A program made the translations under genes and the position numbers. Below the pieces are notes generated by a model that ran no database searches, was not told where the DNA came from, and was given only the letters and a program-made list of their open reading frames with translations. Of a stretch of DNA of 64,000 bases, positions 44,252 through 53,387 are shown in pieces (positions within the stretch are counted from its first letter, which is position 1; each line of letters opens with the position of its first letter). The DNA lies in the NCBI RefSeq assembly GCF_900091595.1, contig NZ_FMCW01000017.1:111763-175762 (forward strand), written 5' to 3'. Source of the stretch: Micromonospora haikouensis. GTDB taxonomy: Bacteria > Actinomycetota > Actinomycetes > Mycobacteriales > Micromonosporaceae.

Positions 44252-44548
44252 TCAGGTCCAGCTCGCGGAGAGGGCGTTGTCCTGCTCCACCTGCGCGCTG
44301 GTCTGGTAGTGGCTGGTCATCGCGACGTTCAGGTCGAGCAGGCCCTGCTTCACCTTGCTCAGCCCCTCCAGCCACTGCTGGATGGAGTTGGTGAAGACGG
44401 TCTTCGCCTCCCCGCGCCACTGGGTGTCCAGGAAGCTCGCGGTGTTGTCGACGGCGCGCTGCGCCGCGTCGCACTGCGCGTCGGTCTGGTTCATCGCGGA
44501 GATGGTGCTGCGGATGGTCTGCTCGTCGACTTCGTTGCCGAGTGGCAT
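44252..44548 (-). CDS. WXG100 family ESX protein, 98 aa
   Basis: This is a canonical WXG100 protein. Helix 1 ends in FLDTQWRGEAKTVF with the W-R-G turn, then helix 2 runs through WLEGLSKVKQGLLDLN. The C-terminus is YQTSAQVEQDNALSASWT. ATG 44548 has gaaaggag upstream. Together with the preceding protein it likely forms the EsxA/EsxB-type dimer recognised by EccC. Confidence 0.92.
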   Translation of the reverse strand: MPLGNEVDEQTIRSTISAMNQTDAQCDAAQRAVDNTASFLDTQWRGEAKTVFTNSIQQWLEGLSKVKQGLLDLNVAMTSHYQTSAQVEQDNALSASWT

Positions 44549-44615
44549 GTGCGCTCCTTTCCGGTTCGGGCGCTCGCGGCGGATCCGCGGCGCCGGCTCC
44601 CCTGCCGGGCCGGCC

Positions 44616-46010
44616 TCATCCGACGACCCCGCGCGGGTCGAGGGCGGGGCCGGTCGGCAGCAGGTCGATCAGGTCCGGCGAGACGACGGTCGCGTTCGCG
44701 GGCGGGTAGCCCAGCCGCTCCGCCACCGCGCCGCCGGCGAGGGGGTACTTCACCCCGGCGTCGGTCACCAGGTAGTAGCCGGTGCCGGGCTCCCCGCCGC
44801 GGCCGGCGACCAGCAGCCCGCCGAGCCCGGGGGCGACCGCCACCGCGTCGGCGGTGCGCGCGGTCCGGGTCACCCCGACCCCGCCCCGGACGATCCCGGA
44901 CGCCGTCACCGCCCGGGCCGCGACGACCCGGGGGCGGCCGTCGGCGCCGAACCGCAGGCACCAGGCGAGACCGGGGCCGCGGGACGCCGCCGCCGGCGCC
45001 ACCTCCGGCAGCTCGTCGGCCAGCGGCGGCCGCGCCGCGACGGGCAGCCGGGCCAGCGCGGCCGGGCTGAGCGGGGTCGGGACCACCGCCCGGCCGTCGT
45101 AACCGGCGACGGTGGCCGGGTCGGCGGCCAGCAGCGCGTACGCCAGCGGGGTGAGCCGGACCAGCCCGTCGCGGCGCAGCAGGTAGTGACGTTCCGAGCC
45201 CTCGGCGGTCCGGGCGGTGAAGAGCTGGCCGACGCGGGTCGGCTCCCCGTCCACCACCGGCCCGGCCTCGCCGCGCCCCGGCACGGCCACCGGCCCCAGG
45301 TCCGGCCCGGCCGGCAGCAGGTCCAGCCAGGCCGCCGGCACGGTGACCGCCGGCCCGTCGTGGCCGAGCACGGCCGGCAGCCACGGCGCGGTGAGGCGGA
45401 ACCGGCGGCCGTTCCAGATCAGGTGGCCGGCGGCCGGGTCGCCCGCCGGCCGGGCCAGCACCGCCCGGTCGGCCGGCAGCGCCGTACCGTCCGCCGTCGC
45501 CGCGACGGCCAGGGTGAGCGCGGTCGTCTCGGTGCCGGCCAGGTCCGTGGCGGCGGGCGCGCAGGCGGTCCAGTGGGCACCGGCCAGCCCACCGGCCGGC
45601 AGCACGTCGGGGGCGCCCACGATGCCGACGGGCTGCCCGTGCGCCACCCCGCGCAACGACTTCGCCGACACGGTGACGACGGCGAGATCCTCGCCGAGCA
45701 GCAGCCGCGCCGAGGCGTAGTTGAGCACCGGGCGCAGCCGCCCGTCGAGAAAGAGGTAGCGCGACCCGGTCTCCTTCTCCACCACCAGCGCCCCGGCCCG
45801 CCGCCAGGCGGTGGCCCCGCCGGGGGCGAAGAAGCCGTACAGGGTGAAGCCCCCCGCGACCAGCGCGGCGACCAGGATCCCGGCGAGCAGGCCGACGGTG
45901 GTGCGCCGGTGCGGCGTCTCCAGACCGTCCGGCTCGCCGGCCACCAGCGCGGCGCTGAGCCGGCCGAGCAGGTGGGACTGGGCCTGCACCTGGTCGCGTC
46001 GGGACTGCAC
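44616..46010 (-). CDS. eccB: type VII secretion protein EccB
   Basis: This 464-aa core component has an N-terminal SRRDQVQAQSHLLGRLSAALV segment, one membrane helix (about 40-62) and a large external domain with EccB repeats (ExxSGSRYLFLDGRLRPVLNYASARLLLG-type segment; GIVGAPDVLPAGGLAG; YYLVTDAGVKYPL). The GTG at 46010 lies 4 bp after the eccD stop. The family usually has two conserved cysteines; both ACAP and AWCLRF cysteines are present here. Length is normal. Confidence 0.95.
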   Translation of the reverse strand: MQSRRDQVQAQSHLLGRLSAALVAGEPDGLETPHRRTTVGLLAGILVAALVAGGFTLYGFFAPGGATAWRRAGALVVEKETGSRYLFLDGRLRPVLNYASARLLLGEDLAVVTVSAKSLRGVAHGQPVGIVGAPDVLPAGGLAGAHWTACAPAATDLAGTETTALTLAVAATADGTALPADRAVLARPAGDPAAGHLIWNGRRFRLTAPWLPAVLGHDGPAVTVPAAWLDLLPAGPDLGPVAVPGRGEAGPVVDGEPTRVGQLFTARTAEGSERHYLLRRDGLVRLTPLAYALLAADPATVAGYDGRAVVPTPLSPAALARLPVAARPPLADELPEVAPAAASRGPGLAWCLRFGADGRPRVVAARAVTASGIVRGGVGVTRTARTADAVAVAPGLGGLLVAGRGGEPGTGYYLVTDAGVKYPLAGGAVAERLGYPPANATVVSPDLIDLLPTGPALDPRGVVG

Positions 46011-46014
46011 GGCG

Positions 46015-47400
46015 TCAGCCCCCGATCGCCCGGAAGAAGCCGTACCCGCCGAGGACGGCGAGCAGGATCGGCAGCAGGGCCACGGCCGCCGCGGTCAACG
46101 TGAGGTCGCCGACCCGCCCCCAGTACGGCGTCACCCGCCGCTCGCTCAGGCTCCGCGCGGCCGTCAGCAGGGCCGGCACGGCCACCGGCAGCGCGCCGAG
46201 CGCCGCGATCCGGCCCACCGGCCCGAGGCCGGCCAGCGTGTCGACGGCCGCCGCGGTCAGCCCCACCAGCGCCGGTACGCCCTGCGCCAGCCGGTGCCAG
46301 GCGCTGGACATCGGCCGGGCGTTCAGCGACCAGACCAGCGCGACCAGCGCCACCAGGGTCAGCTCGGCCCAGCCCGCCCGGTGCGCCACCACCAGCAGCG
46401 CCACGGCGGTCGCGGCGGCCGCACCGGCGTACAGGGCGGTCATCAGCCGGTCGACGGCCCGTGCCCGGTCCATCAGCGGGCCGGCGGGCTCGGGGGCGAT
46501 GTCCTCCTGGAGGTGCTCGGGCCGGGTCGGCAGCGGGGCCAGGCGCAGCCCGGCGAGGCGGAACGCGAGCAGCGGCACGGTCAGCACCAGGGCGGTCGCC
46601 GCCACCGCCACCACCGCGCCGGCCTGCGCCCCGGTGAGCCCGCCGGCGGTGGCGGCCCCGCCGAGCACGCCCAGCAGCAGGGCGGTGGCCAGGGCGACGA
46701 AGACCGGGGTGGCCGCCCCGAGCAGCCCGGCGGCGAGGACGGCGACGGCCGCCGCGGTGGCGGTGCCGCCCAGCACCTGCGGCACGGCCAGCGGCCAGGC
46801 CGCGCCGGCGTCCCCGGGCAGCACGAGCCCGGCCGCCGCGGCGTAGCCGGTCGCGGCGACCGCGAGCAGCACCCCGAAGCCCCGCTCGCCGCCGGCCCGG
46901 ACCAGGGCCGCCCCGGCGGCCAGCGCCAGCACCGCCACGGTCAGCGCCGCCGTCGCCCGCAGCGTGACCGGGCCGGGCATGAGCAGGGCCAGCAGGCCGA
47001 CCGCGAGCAGCGGACCGGCCACGGCCAGCGCCACCGGCCGGTTCAGCTCGGGGCGCCACCGGCCGGGCCGGTCCCGCACCCCGGTCGCCATCCCGTCGAC
47101 GAGGTCGTCGAAGTCGACCTCGGGCAGCTGGTCGGCGCGGGGACGCAGGTAGACCAGGTCGCCGTCGTGCAGGTCGAGCGCGGCGACGCTGCTCTCCTCG
47201 TCGAGCGGGGCCGCGCCGGCCCGCTGCAGGACCCAGCCGCCGTGGCCGAGGCCGGTGTCGGCCAGCCCGTCGCCGAGGTGGTGCAGCAGCGCCGGCAGCA
47301 GGTCGGCGACGACGACCCCGGCCGGGACGGCCACCTCGATCTGCCGGCTGGGTCCACGCACGACCAGCCGGCACATCTGCTCGGTCACGGTGCCAGTCAT
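46015..47400 (-). CDS. eccD: type VII secretion integral membrane protein EccD
   Basis: This 461-aa protein has a ubiquitin-like cytoplasmic N-terminal domain (CRLVVRGPSRQIEVAVPAGV; DGDLVYLRP) followed by about 11 hydrophobic helices from residue 130 to the end, the EccD pore topology. The ATG at 47400 gives a complete ubiquitin-like domain; the open frame runs further but overlaps eccC on the other strand. It is the first gene of the 17-kb operon. Confidence 0.95.
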   Translation of the reverse strand: MTGTVTEQMCRLVVRGPSRQIEVAVPAGVVVADLLPALLHHLGDGLADTGLGHGGWVLQRAGAAPLDEESSVAALDLHDGDLVYLRPRADQLPEVDFDDLVDGMATGVRDRPGRWRPELNRPVALAVAGPLLAVGLLALLMPGPVTLRATAALTVAVLALAAGAALVRAGGERGFGVLLAVAATGYAAAAGLVLPGDAGAAWPLAVPQVLGGTATAAAVAVLAAGLLGAATPVFVALATALLLGVLGGAATAGGLTGAQAGAVVAVAATALVLTVPLLAFRLAGLRLAPLPTRPEHLQEDIAPEPAGPLMDRARAVDRLMTALYAGAAAATAVALLVVAHRAGWAELTLVALVALVWSLNARPMSSAWHRLAQGVPALVGLTAAAVDTLAGLGPVGRIAALGALPVAVPALLTAARSLSERRVTPYWGRVGDLTLTAAAVALLPILLAVLGGYGFFRAIGG

Positions 47401-47406
47401 GGCCCC

Positions 47407-47438
47407 TTCAACGGAGCCGTCGGCGGACGGTTCAACGG
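47407..47438. promoter_or_regulatory. repeat-rich control site between eccD and eccC
   Basis: Two TTCAACGG direct repeats 24 bp apart flank an inverted repeat CCGTC-ggcg-GACGG (47417-47430), just before the eccD start in the 202-bp divergent gap. Symmetry suggests a regulator site or a structured leader. The regulator is unknown. Confidence 0.35.
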
Positions 47439-47602
47439 CGACCCGGATTTTCTTTCCGGCCGACGGCCGGCCCGGCCCGCGCCGCCGCCGGCCGCCTCCC
47501 CGGCGGGCCGCCCGCCCCGGCGGACGAAAAAGCGATCGACCCGAAAGCGGCCCGGGTCCGTTGTGGGGGTCGGACCGATGCCGCATGTGGAGGGGGACGG
47601 GT

Positions 47603-50600
47603 ATGGGGACGGTGCTGTTCCGGCGACCGGCGCGACGCGGCGGGCCGGAGATGCCCACCGGCGAGTTGACCCTCCAGGAGCCGCCGGAGCTGAGCGAGCC
47701 GCAGCAGAACGGTGCCCGGCAGGCCATGATGGTGCTGCCGATGGCGCTCATGACCGGCGTGATGATGCTGATGTTCATGGGCCCGTCGCGCGGCCCGCTG
47801 ACCTGGGTGATGGCCGGCATGATGGCGGTGGCCATGGGCGGGGTGATGATCGGCTCGGTCATCGCCAGCACCGGGGAACGCAAACAGCGGCACGGCGGCG
47901 ACCGCCGCGACTACCTGCGCTACCTCGCCCAGCACCGACGGCGGGTCCGCCGGTTCGCGGTCGAGCAGCGCGCGTCCAGCCTCTGGCGGCACCCCGACCC
48001 GGCGTCGCTGTGGTCGCTGGCGATGACCACCCGACGCTGGGAGCGCCGCCCCACCCACCCGGACTTCCTGGAGATCCGCGTCGGCACCGGCGAGCAGCGG
48101 CTGGCGGTGCGGATCGCCCCGATGCAGACCAAGCCCGTCGAGGACCTCGAACCGGTGGCCGCGAAGGCGCTGCGCCGGTTCATCAGGGCGTACAGCACCC
48201 TGCCGGACCAGCCGGTGGCGCTGTTCCTGCCGGGCTTCGCCGAGATCCGGGTCACCGGCGAGCGGGCGCTGGCCCGGGCCCTGCTGCGGTCGCTGCTCGC
48301 CCAGCTCGGCACGCTGCACGCGCCCGAGGAGGTCCGGGTGGCGTTCTGCGTCGGGCCGGACGGGCTCGCGGCGTGGGAGTGGGCCAAGTGGCTGCCGCAC
48401 GCCCAGCATCCCGCCGAGCAGGACGCCGCGGGCGGTCTGCGGCTCGCCGCCGACGGGATCGAGCGGCTCGAACGGCTCCTCGGCGCGGAGTTCACCGGCC
48501 GCCCCCGGTACGAGGCGGGGGCCACCGCCGACCGGGACGAGCCGTACGTGGTGGTCGTCCGCGACGGCGGCCGGGTGCCGGCCGGGCACCGGCTCACCGC
48601 CGGCGGCTACCGCAACGCCGTCTTCGTCGACCTGGACGACCCGCCGGTCGCCACCGGGAAGGGGATCCTCAACCTGGAGGTCACCGCCGACGCGCTGACC
48701 ATGCTCGGCCGGGACCGGGTCGGCCAGGAGACCCGGCAGGTGCTCGCCGCCCCCGACCTGCTCGGCCCGGCGCGGGCCCGGACGGTCGCCCGGCTCCTGT
48801 CGCCCTACCGGCTGGCGGTCAGCACCGAGCTCGCCCCCGAGCCGATGAAGGCCGACTTCGACCTCGGCACGCTGCTGGGCATCCCCGACCTGGAACGGCT
48901 GGACCTGGCCGCGCTGCGCGGGCGGCGCGCCCCCGACGCGCGGCTGCGGGTGCCGATCGGGGTCGACGCCACGGGCGCCCCGGTGGAGCTGGACATCAAG
49001 GAGTCCGCGCTGGGCGGGATGGGGCCGCACGGCATGCTGATCGGCGCGACCGGCTCGGGCAAGAGCGAGCTGCTGCGCACCCTGGTCCTGGCGCTGGCCG
49101 TCACGCACTCCTCGGAGACGCTCAACCTCGTGCTGGTCGACTTCAAGGGCGGGGCCACGTTCCTCGGCCTGGACCGGTTGCCGCACACCTCCGCGGTGAT
49201 CACCAACCTGGCCGACGAGGCGTCGCTGGTCGGCCGGATGCGCGACGCCCTGCACGGCGAACTGGTGCGCCGCCAGGAACTGCTGCGGGCGGCCGGCGGC
49301 TACAGCTCGGTGCTCGACTACGAGAAGGCCCGCGCCGGCGGCGCGCCGCTCGACCCGCTGCCCACCCTCTTCGTGGTCGTCGACGAGTTCTCCGAGCTGC
49401 TCGCCGCGCACCGCGACTTCATCGACCTGTTCGTCATGATTGGACGGCTCGGCCGGTCGCTCGCGGTGCACCTGCTGCTGGCCAGCCAGCGCGTCGACGA
49501 CGGCCGGATCGGGCAGCTGGAGTCGCACCTGTCGTACCGGATCGGGTTGCGGACCTTCTCGGCGATGGAGTCGCGGTCGGTGATCGGGGTGCCCGACGCG
49601 TACGAGCTGCCGGCCGCACCGGGCAACGGGTACCTGCGGATGGACGTCTCCACCCTGATCAGGTTCAAGGCCGCCTACGTCTCCGGGGAGTACCGCCCGC
49701 GCCGCAGCCGGGCCCGGCAGGAGGTGGTCCAGCGGCAGGTGGTGCCCTACGGGCTGGAGCTCGTGCCGGTCGAGACGCCGGCACCGCCCCCGGACGAGCC
49801 GGAGACGCCGCAGGACGAACCGGCCCCGCCGCAGGACGAGCCGGAGACGCCCGCCGCGCGGGCCGTCTTCTCGATCGTCACCGACCAGCTCGTCGACTCC
49901 GGGCCGCCGGCCCACCAGGTCTGGCTGCCGCCGCTGGCCGACTCCCCCACCCTCGACAGTCTCCTGCCGGCCCTCGCGCCCGACCCCGACCTCGGGCTGG
50001 TCGCCACGGACTGGCCCGGCAACGGCCGGCTGGTCGTCCCGCTCGGCTTCATCGACAAGCCCTACGAGCAGCTGCGCGACCTGCTCACCGTGGACCTGTC
50101 CGGGGTGGGCGGACACATCGGCGTCGCCGGCGGCACGCGCAGCGGCAAGAGCACCCTGATCCGTACGCTGGTCTGCGCGCTCGCGCTGACCCACCGCCCC
50201 ACCGACGTGCAGTTCTACTGCCTGGACTTCGGCGGCGGCACCCTGGGCACCGTCGCCGGGCTGCCCCACGTGGGCAGCGTCGCCGGCCGGCTCGACACCG
50301 ACCGGGTCGGCCGGACCGTCACCGAGGTCACCGGCCTCATCACCCGACGGGAGCGGCGCTTCGCCGAGCAGGGCATCGACAGCATCCAGACCTACCGGCG
50401 GCTGCGGGCCGAGGGCAAGATCGCCGACGACCCGTACGGCGACGTGTTCCTGGTGGTCGACGGCTGGTTCACGCTGCGGCAGGAGTTCGAGCCGCTGGAG
50501 GTCTCGCTGCGCGAGATCGCGGCCCGGGGCCTCAACTTCGGGGTGCACCTGATCGTCAGCGCGGCCCGCTGGTCGGAGGTGCACCACAGCATGCGCGACC

Positions 50601-51583
50601 AGCTCGGCATCAAACTGGAGCTGCGCCTCGGCGACGCCGTCGACTCCGCCATCGACCTGCGGTTGGCCGCCACCGTGCCGCGCGCCCCGGGCCACGGGCT
50701 CACGCCGGAGAAGCTGCACTTCCTCGGGGCGTTGCCGCGCATCGACGGCAACCCGGACCCGGCGAGCTCGGCCGAGGGGGCGCGGGAGCTGGCCGCCACG
50801 GTCGCCGAGTTCTGGCCCGGGCCGCAGGCGCCGCCCGTGCGGACCCTGCCGGCGGTGCTGCCCGCCGCCGACCTCCCGCCCGCCGAGGGCGACCTGTGGG
50901 TGCCGCTCGGCCTGGACGAGACCGACCTGCAGCCGTACTGGCACGACTTCGCGGAGCTGCCGCACCTGACGGGGCTCGGCGACAGCCAGAGCGGCAAGAC
51001 CAACCTGCTGCGGCACCTGGCCCGGATGATCGTCGGCCGGTTCACCCCGGCCGAGGCGCGGATCCTCGTCGTCGACTACCGGCGGCAGCTGTTCGACACG
51101 ATCCCGGACGACTACCGCCTCGGCTACTCGGTCTCGGCCGACGCCACCCGGGAGACCATCGCCGACGCGGTGGCCGGTCTCAAGGGACGCCTGCCGGGCA
51201 AGGAGATCAGCCCCGAGCAGCTGCGCCGCCGCGACTGGTGGACCGGACCCCGGCTGTTCGTGCTGGTCGACGACTTCGAGATGCTCGCCGGGCAGGACAA
51301 CCCGCTGCAACCGCTGATCCCGTACGTGCCGCACGGCACCGACATCGGCCTGCACATGGTGGTGGTGCGGGGCACCGCGAACCTCATGCGGATGTCGATG
51401 GATCCGCTGCTGCGCCGACTCCAGGAGGCCAACAGCCCGGACCTCGCCCTGTCCTGCCCGCCGACGGAGGGGCCGCTGCTCGGCGGGGTGAAGGGTCGGC
51501 ACCTGCCGCCAGGCCGGGCCATGGTGCTGACCCGGCGCGGGCACCGGATGATCCAGACCGCGTACGTCGAGCCCGCGCCCTGA
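47603..51583 (+). CDS. eccC: type VII secretion ATPase EccC
   Basis: This 1326-aa FtsK/SpoIIIE-type motor has two N-terminal transmembrane helices (about 35-75) and three ATPase domains. Walker A motifs are GATGSGKS (481-488), GGTRSGKS (843-850) and GDSQSGKT (1126-1133). Walker B strands are LFVVVDEFSELLA, FLVVDGWF and FVLVDDFEML; the second lacks the catalytic Glu. EccCa and EccCb are therefore one chain. ATG 47603 follows gtggaggggga. It is transcribed divergently from eccD-eccB. It recognises the WXG100 C-terminal signal in known systems. No eccE or eccA is present in this window. Confidence 0.96.
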   Translation: MGTVLFRRPARRGGPEMPTGELTLQEPPELSEPQQNGARQAMMVLPMALMTGVMMLMFMGPSRGPLTWVMAGMMAVAMGGVMIGSVIASTGERKQRHGGDRRDYLRYLAQHRRRVRRFAVEQRASSLWRHPDPASLWSLAMTTRRWERRPTHPDFLEIRVGTGEQRLAVRIAPMQTKPVEDLEPVAAKALRRFIRAYSTLPDQPVALFLPGFAEIRVTGERALARALLRSLLAQLGTLHAPEEVRVAFCVGPDGLAAWEWAKWLPHAQHPAEQDAAGGLRLAADGIERLERLLGAEFTGRPRYEAGATADRDEPYVVVVRDGGRVPAGHRLTAGGYRNAVFVDLDDPPVATGKGILNLEVTADALTMLGRDRVGQETRQVLAAPDLLGPARARTVARLLSPYRLAVSTELAPEPMKADFDLGTLLGIPDLERLDLAALRGRRAPDARLRVPIGVDATGAPVELDIKESALGGMGPHGMLIGATGSGKSELLRTLVLALAVTHSSETLNLVLVDFKGGATFLGLDRLPHTSAVITNLADEASLVGRMRDALHGELVRRQELLRAAGGYSSVLDYEKARAGGAPLDPLPTLFVVVDEFSELLAAHRDFIDLFVMIGRLGRSLAVHLLLASQRVDDGRIGQLESHLSYRIGLRTFSAMESRSVIGVPDAYELPAAPGNGYLRMDVSTLIRFKAAYVSGEYRPRRSRARQEVVQRQVVPYGLELVPVETPAPPPDEPETPQDEPAPPQDEPETPAARAVFSIVTDQLVDSGPPAHQVWLPPLADSPTLDSLLPALAPDPDLGLVATDWPGNGRLVVPLGFIDKPYEQLRDLLTVDLSGVGGHIGVAGGTRSGKSTLIRTLVCALALTHRPTDVQFYCLDFGGGTLGTVAGLPHVGSVAGRLDTDRVGRTVTEVTGLITRRERRFAEQGIDSIQTYRRLRAEGKIADDPYGDVFLVVDGWFTLRQEFEPLEVSLREIAARGLNFGVHLIVSAARWSEVHHSMRDQLGIKLELRLGDAVDSAIDLRLAATVPRAPGHGLTPEKLHFLGALPRIDGNPDPASSAEGARELAATVAEFWPGPQAPPVRTLPAVLPAADLPPAEGDLWVPLGLDETDLQPYWHDFAELPHLTGLGDSQSGKTNLLRHLARMIVGRFTPAEARILVVDYRRQLFDTIPDDYRLGYSVSADATRETIADAVAGLKGRLPGKEISPEQLRRRDWWTGPRLFVLVDDFEMLAGQDNPLQPLIPYVPHGTDIGLHMVVVRGTANLMRMSMDPLLRRLQEANSPDLALSCPPTEGPLLGGVKGRHLPPGRAMVLTRRGHRMIQTAYVEPAP

Positions 51584-51625
51584 CCACTGGGCGCGGCACC
51601 CGCGCGGCGCGCAACGGGGCCGGGG

Positions 51626-51702
51626 CGGCGGCGGTCAGGAACGGCCGGGTGCGGCCGGATGCGGCGGCGGTCAGGGGCGGCGGGGTGCGGCGGCGGTCAG
51701 GG
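51626..51702 (+). repeat. three degenerate copies of a GGCGGCGGTCAGG unit
   Basis: The unit recurs at about 51626, 51662 and 51688. The last copy contains the stop codon of the subtilase gene (TCA at 51697-51699 on plus). It looks like local slippage that duplicated the gene's 3' end. Confidence 0.6.
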
Positions 51703-53178
51703 TCGGCGGCGCAGGCGCAGGCCGACGGCGAGGGCGGCGAGCGCGAGGATCGCCACCAGCGCGGCGATCGCGCCGGCCGGGCTCCGCCGCTCGACGGTGG
51801 CGGTGACGCCGGCCGGCTTGGCGTTCACCGCCGCCGCGGGGTTGATCATGCTCCAGCCGTACTCCCGGTCGCGCTGGCTGCGGGCACCCGCCGCCGCCCC
51901 GTCGGCCGTGGCCGTGACCCGGGCCGCCGCCTCGGCCGCGCCGAGCCGTGGCTCGCTGGAGCGCACCAGCGCCACCAGCCCGGCGACGAACGGGACGGCG
52001 TAGTCGGTGCCGCTGCCCTCCACCTCGCCCGATCCGATCCCGAGGCTCACCACGTCCACGCCGGGCGCCACCACGTCGACCTCGCCCGGCCGGTACACCT
52101 CGGTCAGCCGGTCGTCGGGGCCCACCGCGCCGACCCGCAGCACCCCCTCGGGCAGGGCCGCGCCCTTCGCCGCCGTCGCCGCCGGGGCGGCCACCACCAC
52201 GGTGGTTCCCCGGTCGACCGCCGCGCGCAGGGCCGCCACCACCCGCTTGTCGGTCGTGTCCACCGACGCGCCGACCATGGCGACCCCGGCCCGCTGCGCC
52301 GTCACCACCCGCAGCGCGGTCACCAGGTCCGCCGAGTCCGCCACCCCGCCGCTCACCCCGATCTTCACCGGCACGATGGTGGCCTCCGGGGCGACGCCGA
52401 CGAAGTCGGTGCCCCGCTGCGCGGCGGCGGCGACGATGCCGGCCATCGCGGTGCCGTGTCCCGTGCAGTCCCGGTCCCCCCGCGAGCCCTCGCCGGTGCC
52501 GGCGGCGGCGTCCGCACCGGGGCGCACCCGGCCGCCCAGCGCCGGCGGCGTGCCGTCCACACCGGAGTCGATGACCGCGACCGAGACCCCCGCCCCCTTG
52601 CCGCGCGTCCACGCGACCTCCGGGGTCAACCGCAGCTGCGCCCACGGCACCCCGGTGACCCGCCGCTTCGACGCCACCGTGCAGACCACGTCGCTGTTCG
52701 GCGCGGCGGTCGGGCGGGACCCCTTCGACGGCGTCGGGCTCGCCGGGGTGAACGCCGGCAGCGGACCGTAACCCACCTCGGCGCCGACGGCGTCCCACGG
52801 CAGCACCAGGATCCACCCCGGGCGCAGCACGCCGGGGTCGGTGACGGGGATGCCGTCCGGTTGGACCCGCCCCTTGTTCAGGGCGAAGATCTCCAGGTAA
52901 CGCTGGGCGTCGCCGAGGACCCGCAGCGCGATCTCCCAGAGGTGGTCGACCCGCCCCTGCTCGGTGCGGACCACCACGTACTTCACGAACCCGCCGGGTG
53001 CGACGTCGCGGCCCGCCGGGGCCGGCGCGCTCGGCGCGGCACTGCCGGCGCTGGACGCGGGCGCGGGCGTGGCCGCCGCCGGCGCCGCCACGACCACGGT
53101 CGGTGCGACGACGCCGAGACAGCACAGCAGGAGGCCGGGCAGGAGACGGGCCAGCCGGGCCCGCCGGCGCCTCGTCAC
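51697..53178 (-). CDS. mycosin-like subtilase 1, catalytic Ser replaced by Asp
   Basis: This protein of about 493 aa has a signal peptide, a LysM-like domain (about 55-140; KYVVV...YLEIFALNKGRVQPDG...LRPGWILVLP), an S8 subtilase domain and a C-terminal membrane helix, the topology of MycP. Asp204 (VIDSGVDG) and His241 (DCTGHGTAM) are intact. The Ser motif, GTSxAxP in active enzymes, reads GTDYAVPFVAG, so residue 392 is Asp; the oxyanion Asn is also not evident (VVVAAPAATAAKG). I placed the start at GTG 53178. A CTG with gggaggtagcg just upstream would lengthen it by about 5 residues. It is likely catalytically dead, perhaps structural, since MycP also stabilises the ESX membrane complex. Confidence 0.85.
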   Translation of the reverse strand: MTRRRRARLARLLPGLLLCCLGVVAPTVVVAAPAAATPAPASSAGSAAPSAPAPAGRDVAPGGFVKYVVVRTEQGRVDHLWEIALRVLGDAQRYLEIFALNKGRVQPDGIPVTDPGVLRPGWILVLPWDAVGAEVGYGPLPAFTPASPTPSKGSRPTAAPNSDVVCTVASKRRVTGVPWAQLRLTPEVAWTRGKGAGVSVAVIDSGVDGTPPALGGRVRPGADAAAGTGEGSRGDRDCTGHGTAMAGIVAAAAQRGTDFVGVAPEATIVPVKIGVSGGVADSADLVTALRVVTAQRAGVAMVGASVDTTDKRVVAALRAAVDRGTTVVVAAPAATAAKGAALPEGVLRVGAVGPDDRLTEVYRPGEVDVVAPGVDVVSLGIGSGEVEGSGTDYAVPFVAGLVALVRSSEPRLGAAEAAARVTATADGAAAGARSQRDREYGWSMINPAAAVNAKPAGVTATVERRSPAGAIAALVAILALAALAVGLRLRRRP

Positions 53179-53387
53179 CGGAAGCGGGCGGGACAGCGCT
53201 ACCTCCCAGGCGATGATCGCGATCCCGCCCAGGCTACGGCGTCCACCCGGGACGCCCGATGCCGCCCGATTGCGATTCGGCAAACCGGCAGGCGGTTCAC
53301 GGCGGGCCGCGCTGAACGGATCGCCGGCCGCCGCCGTTGTAGGCCCGCAGGCCCACGACGGGCTCCGCGCGGCCCGGATGGAGGAAG

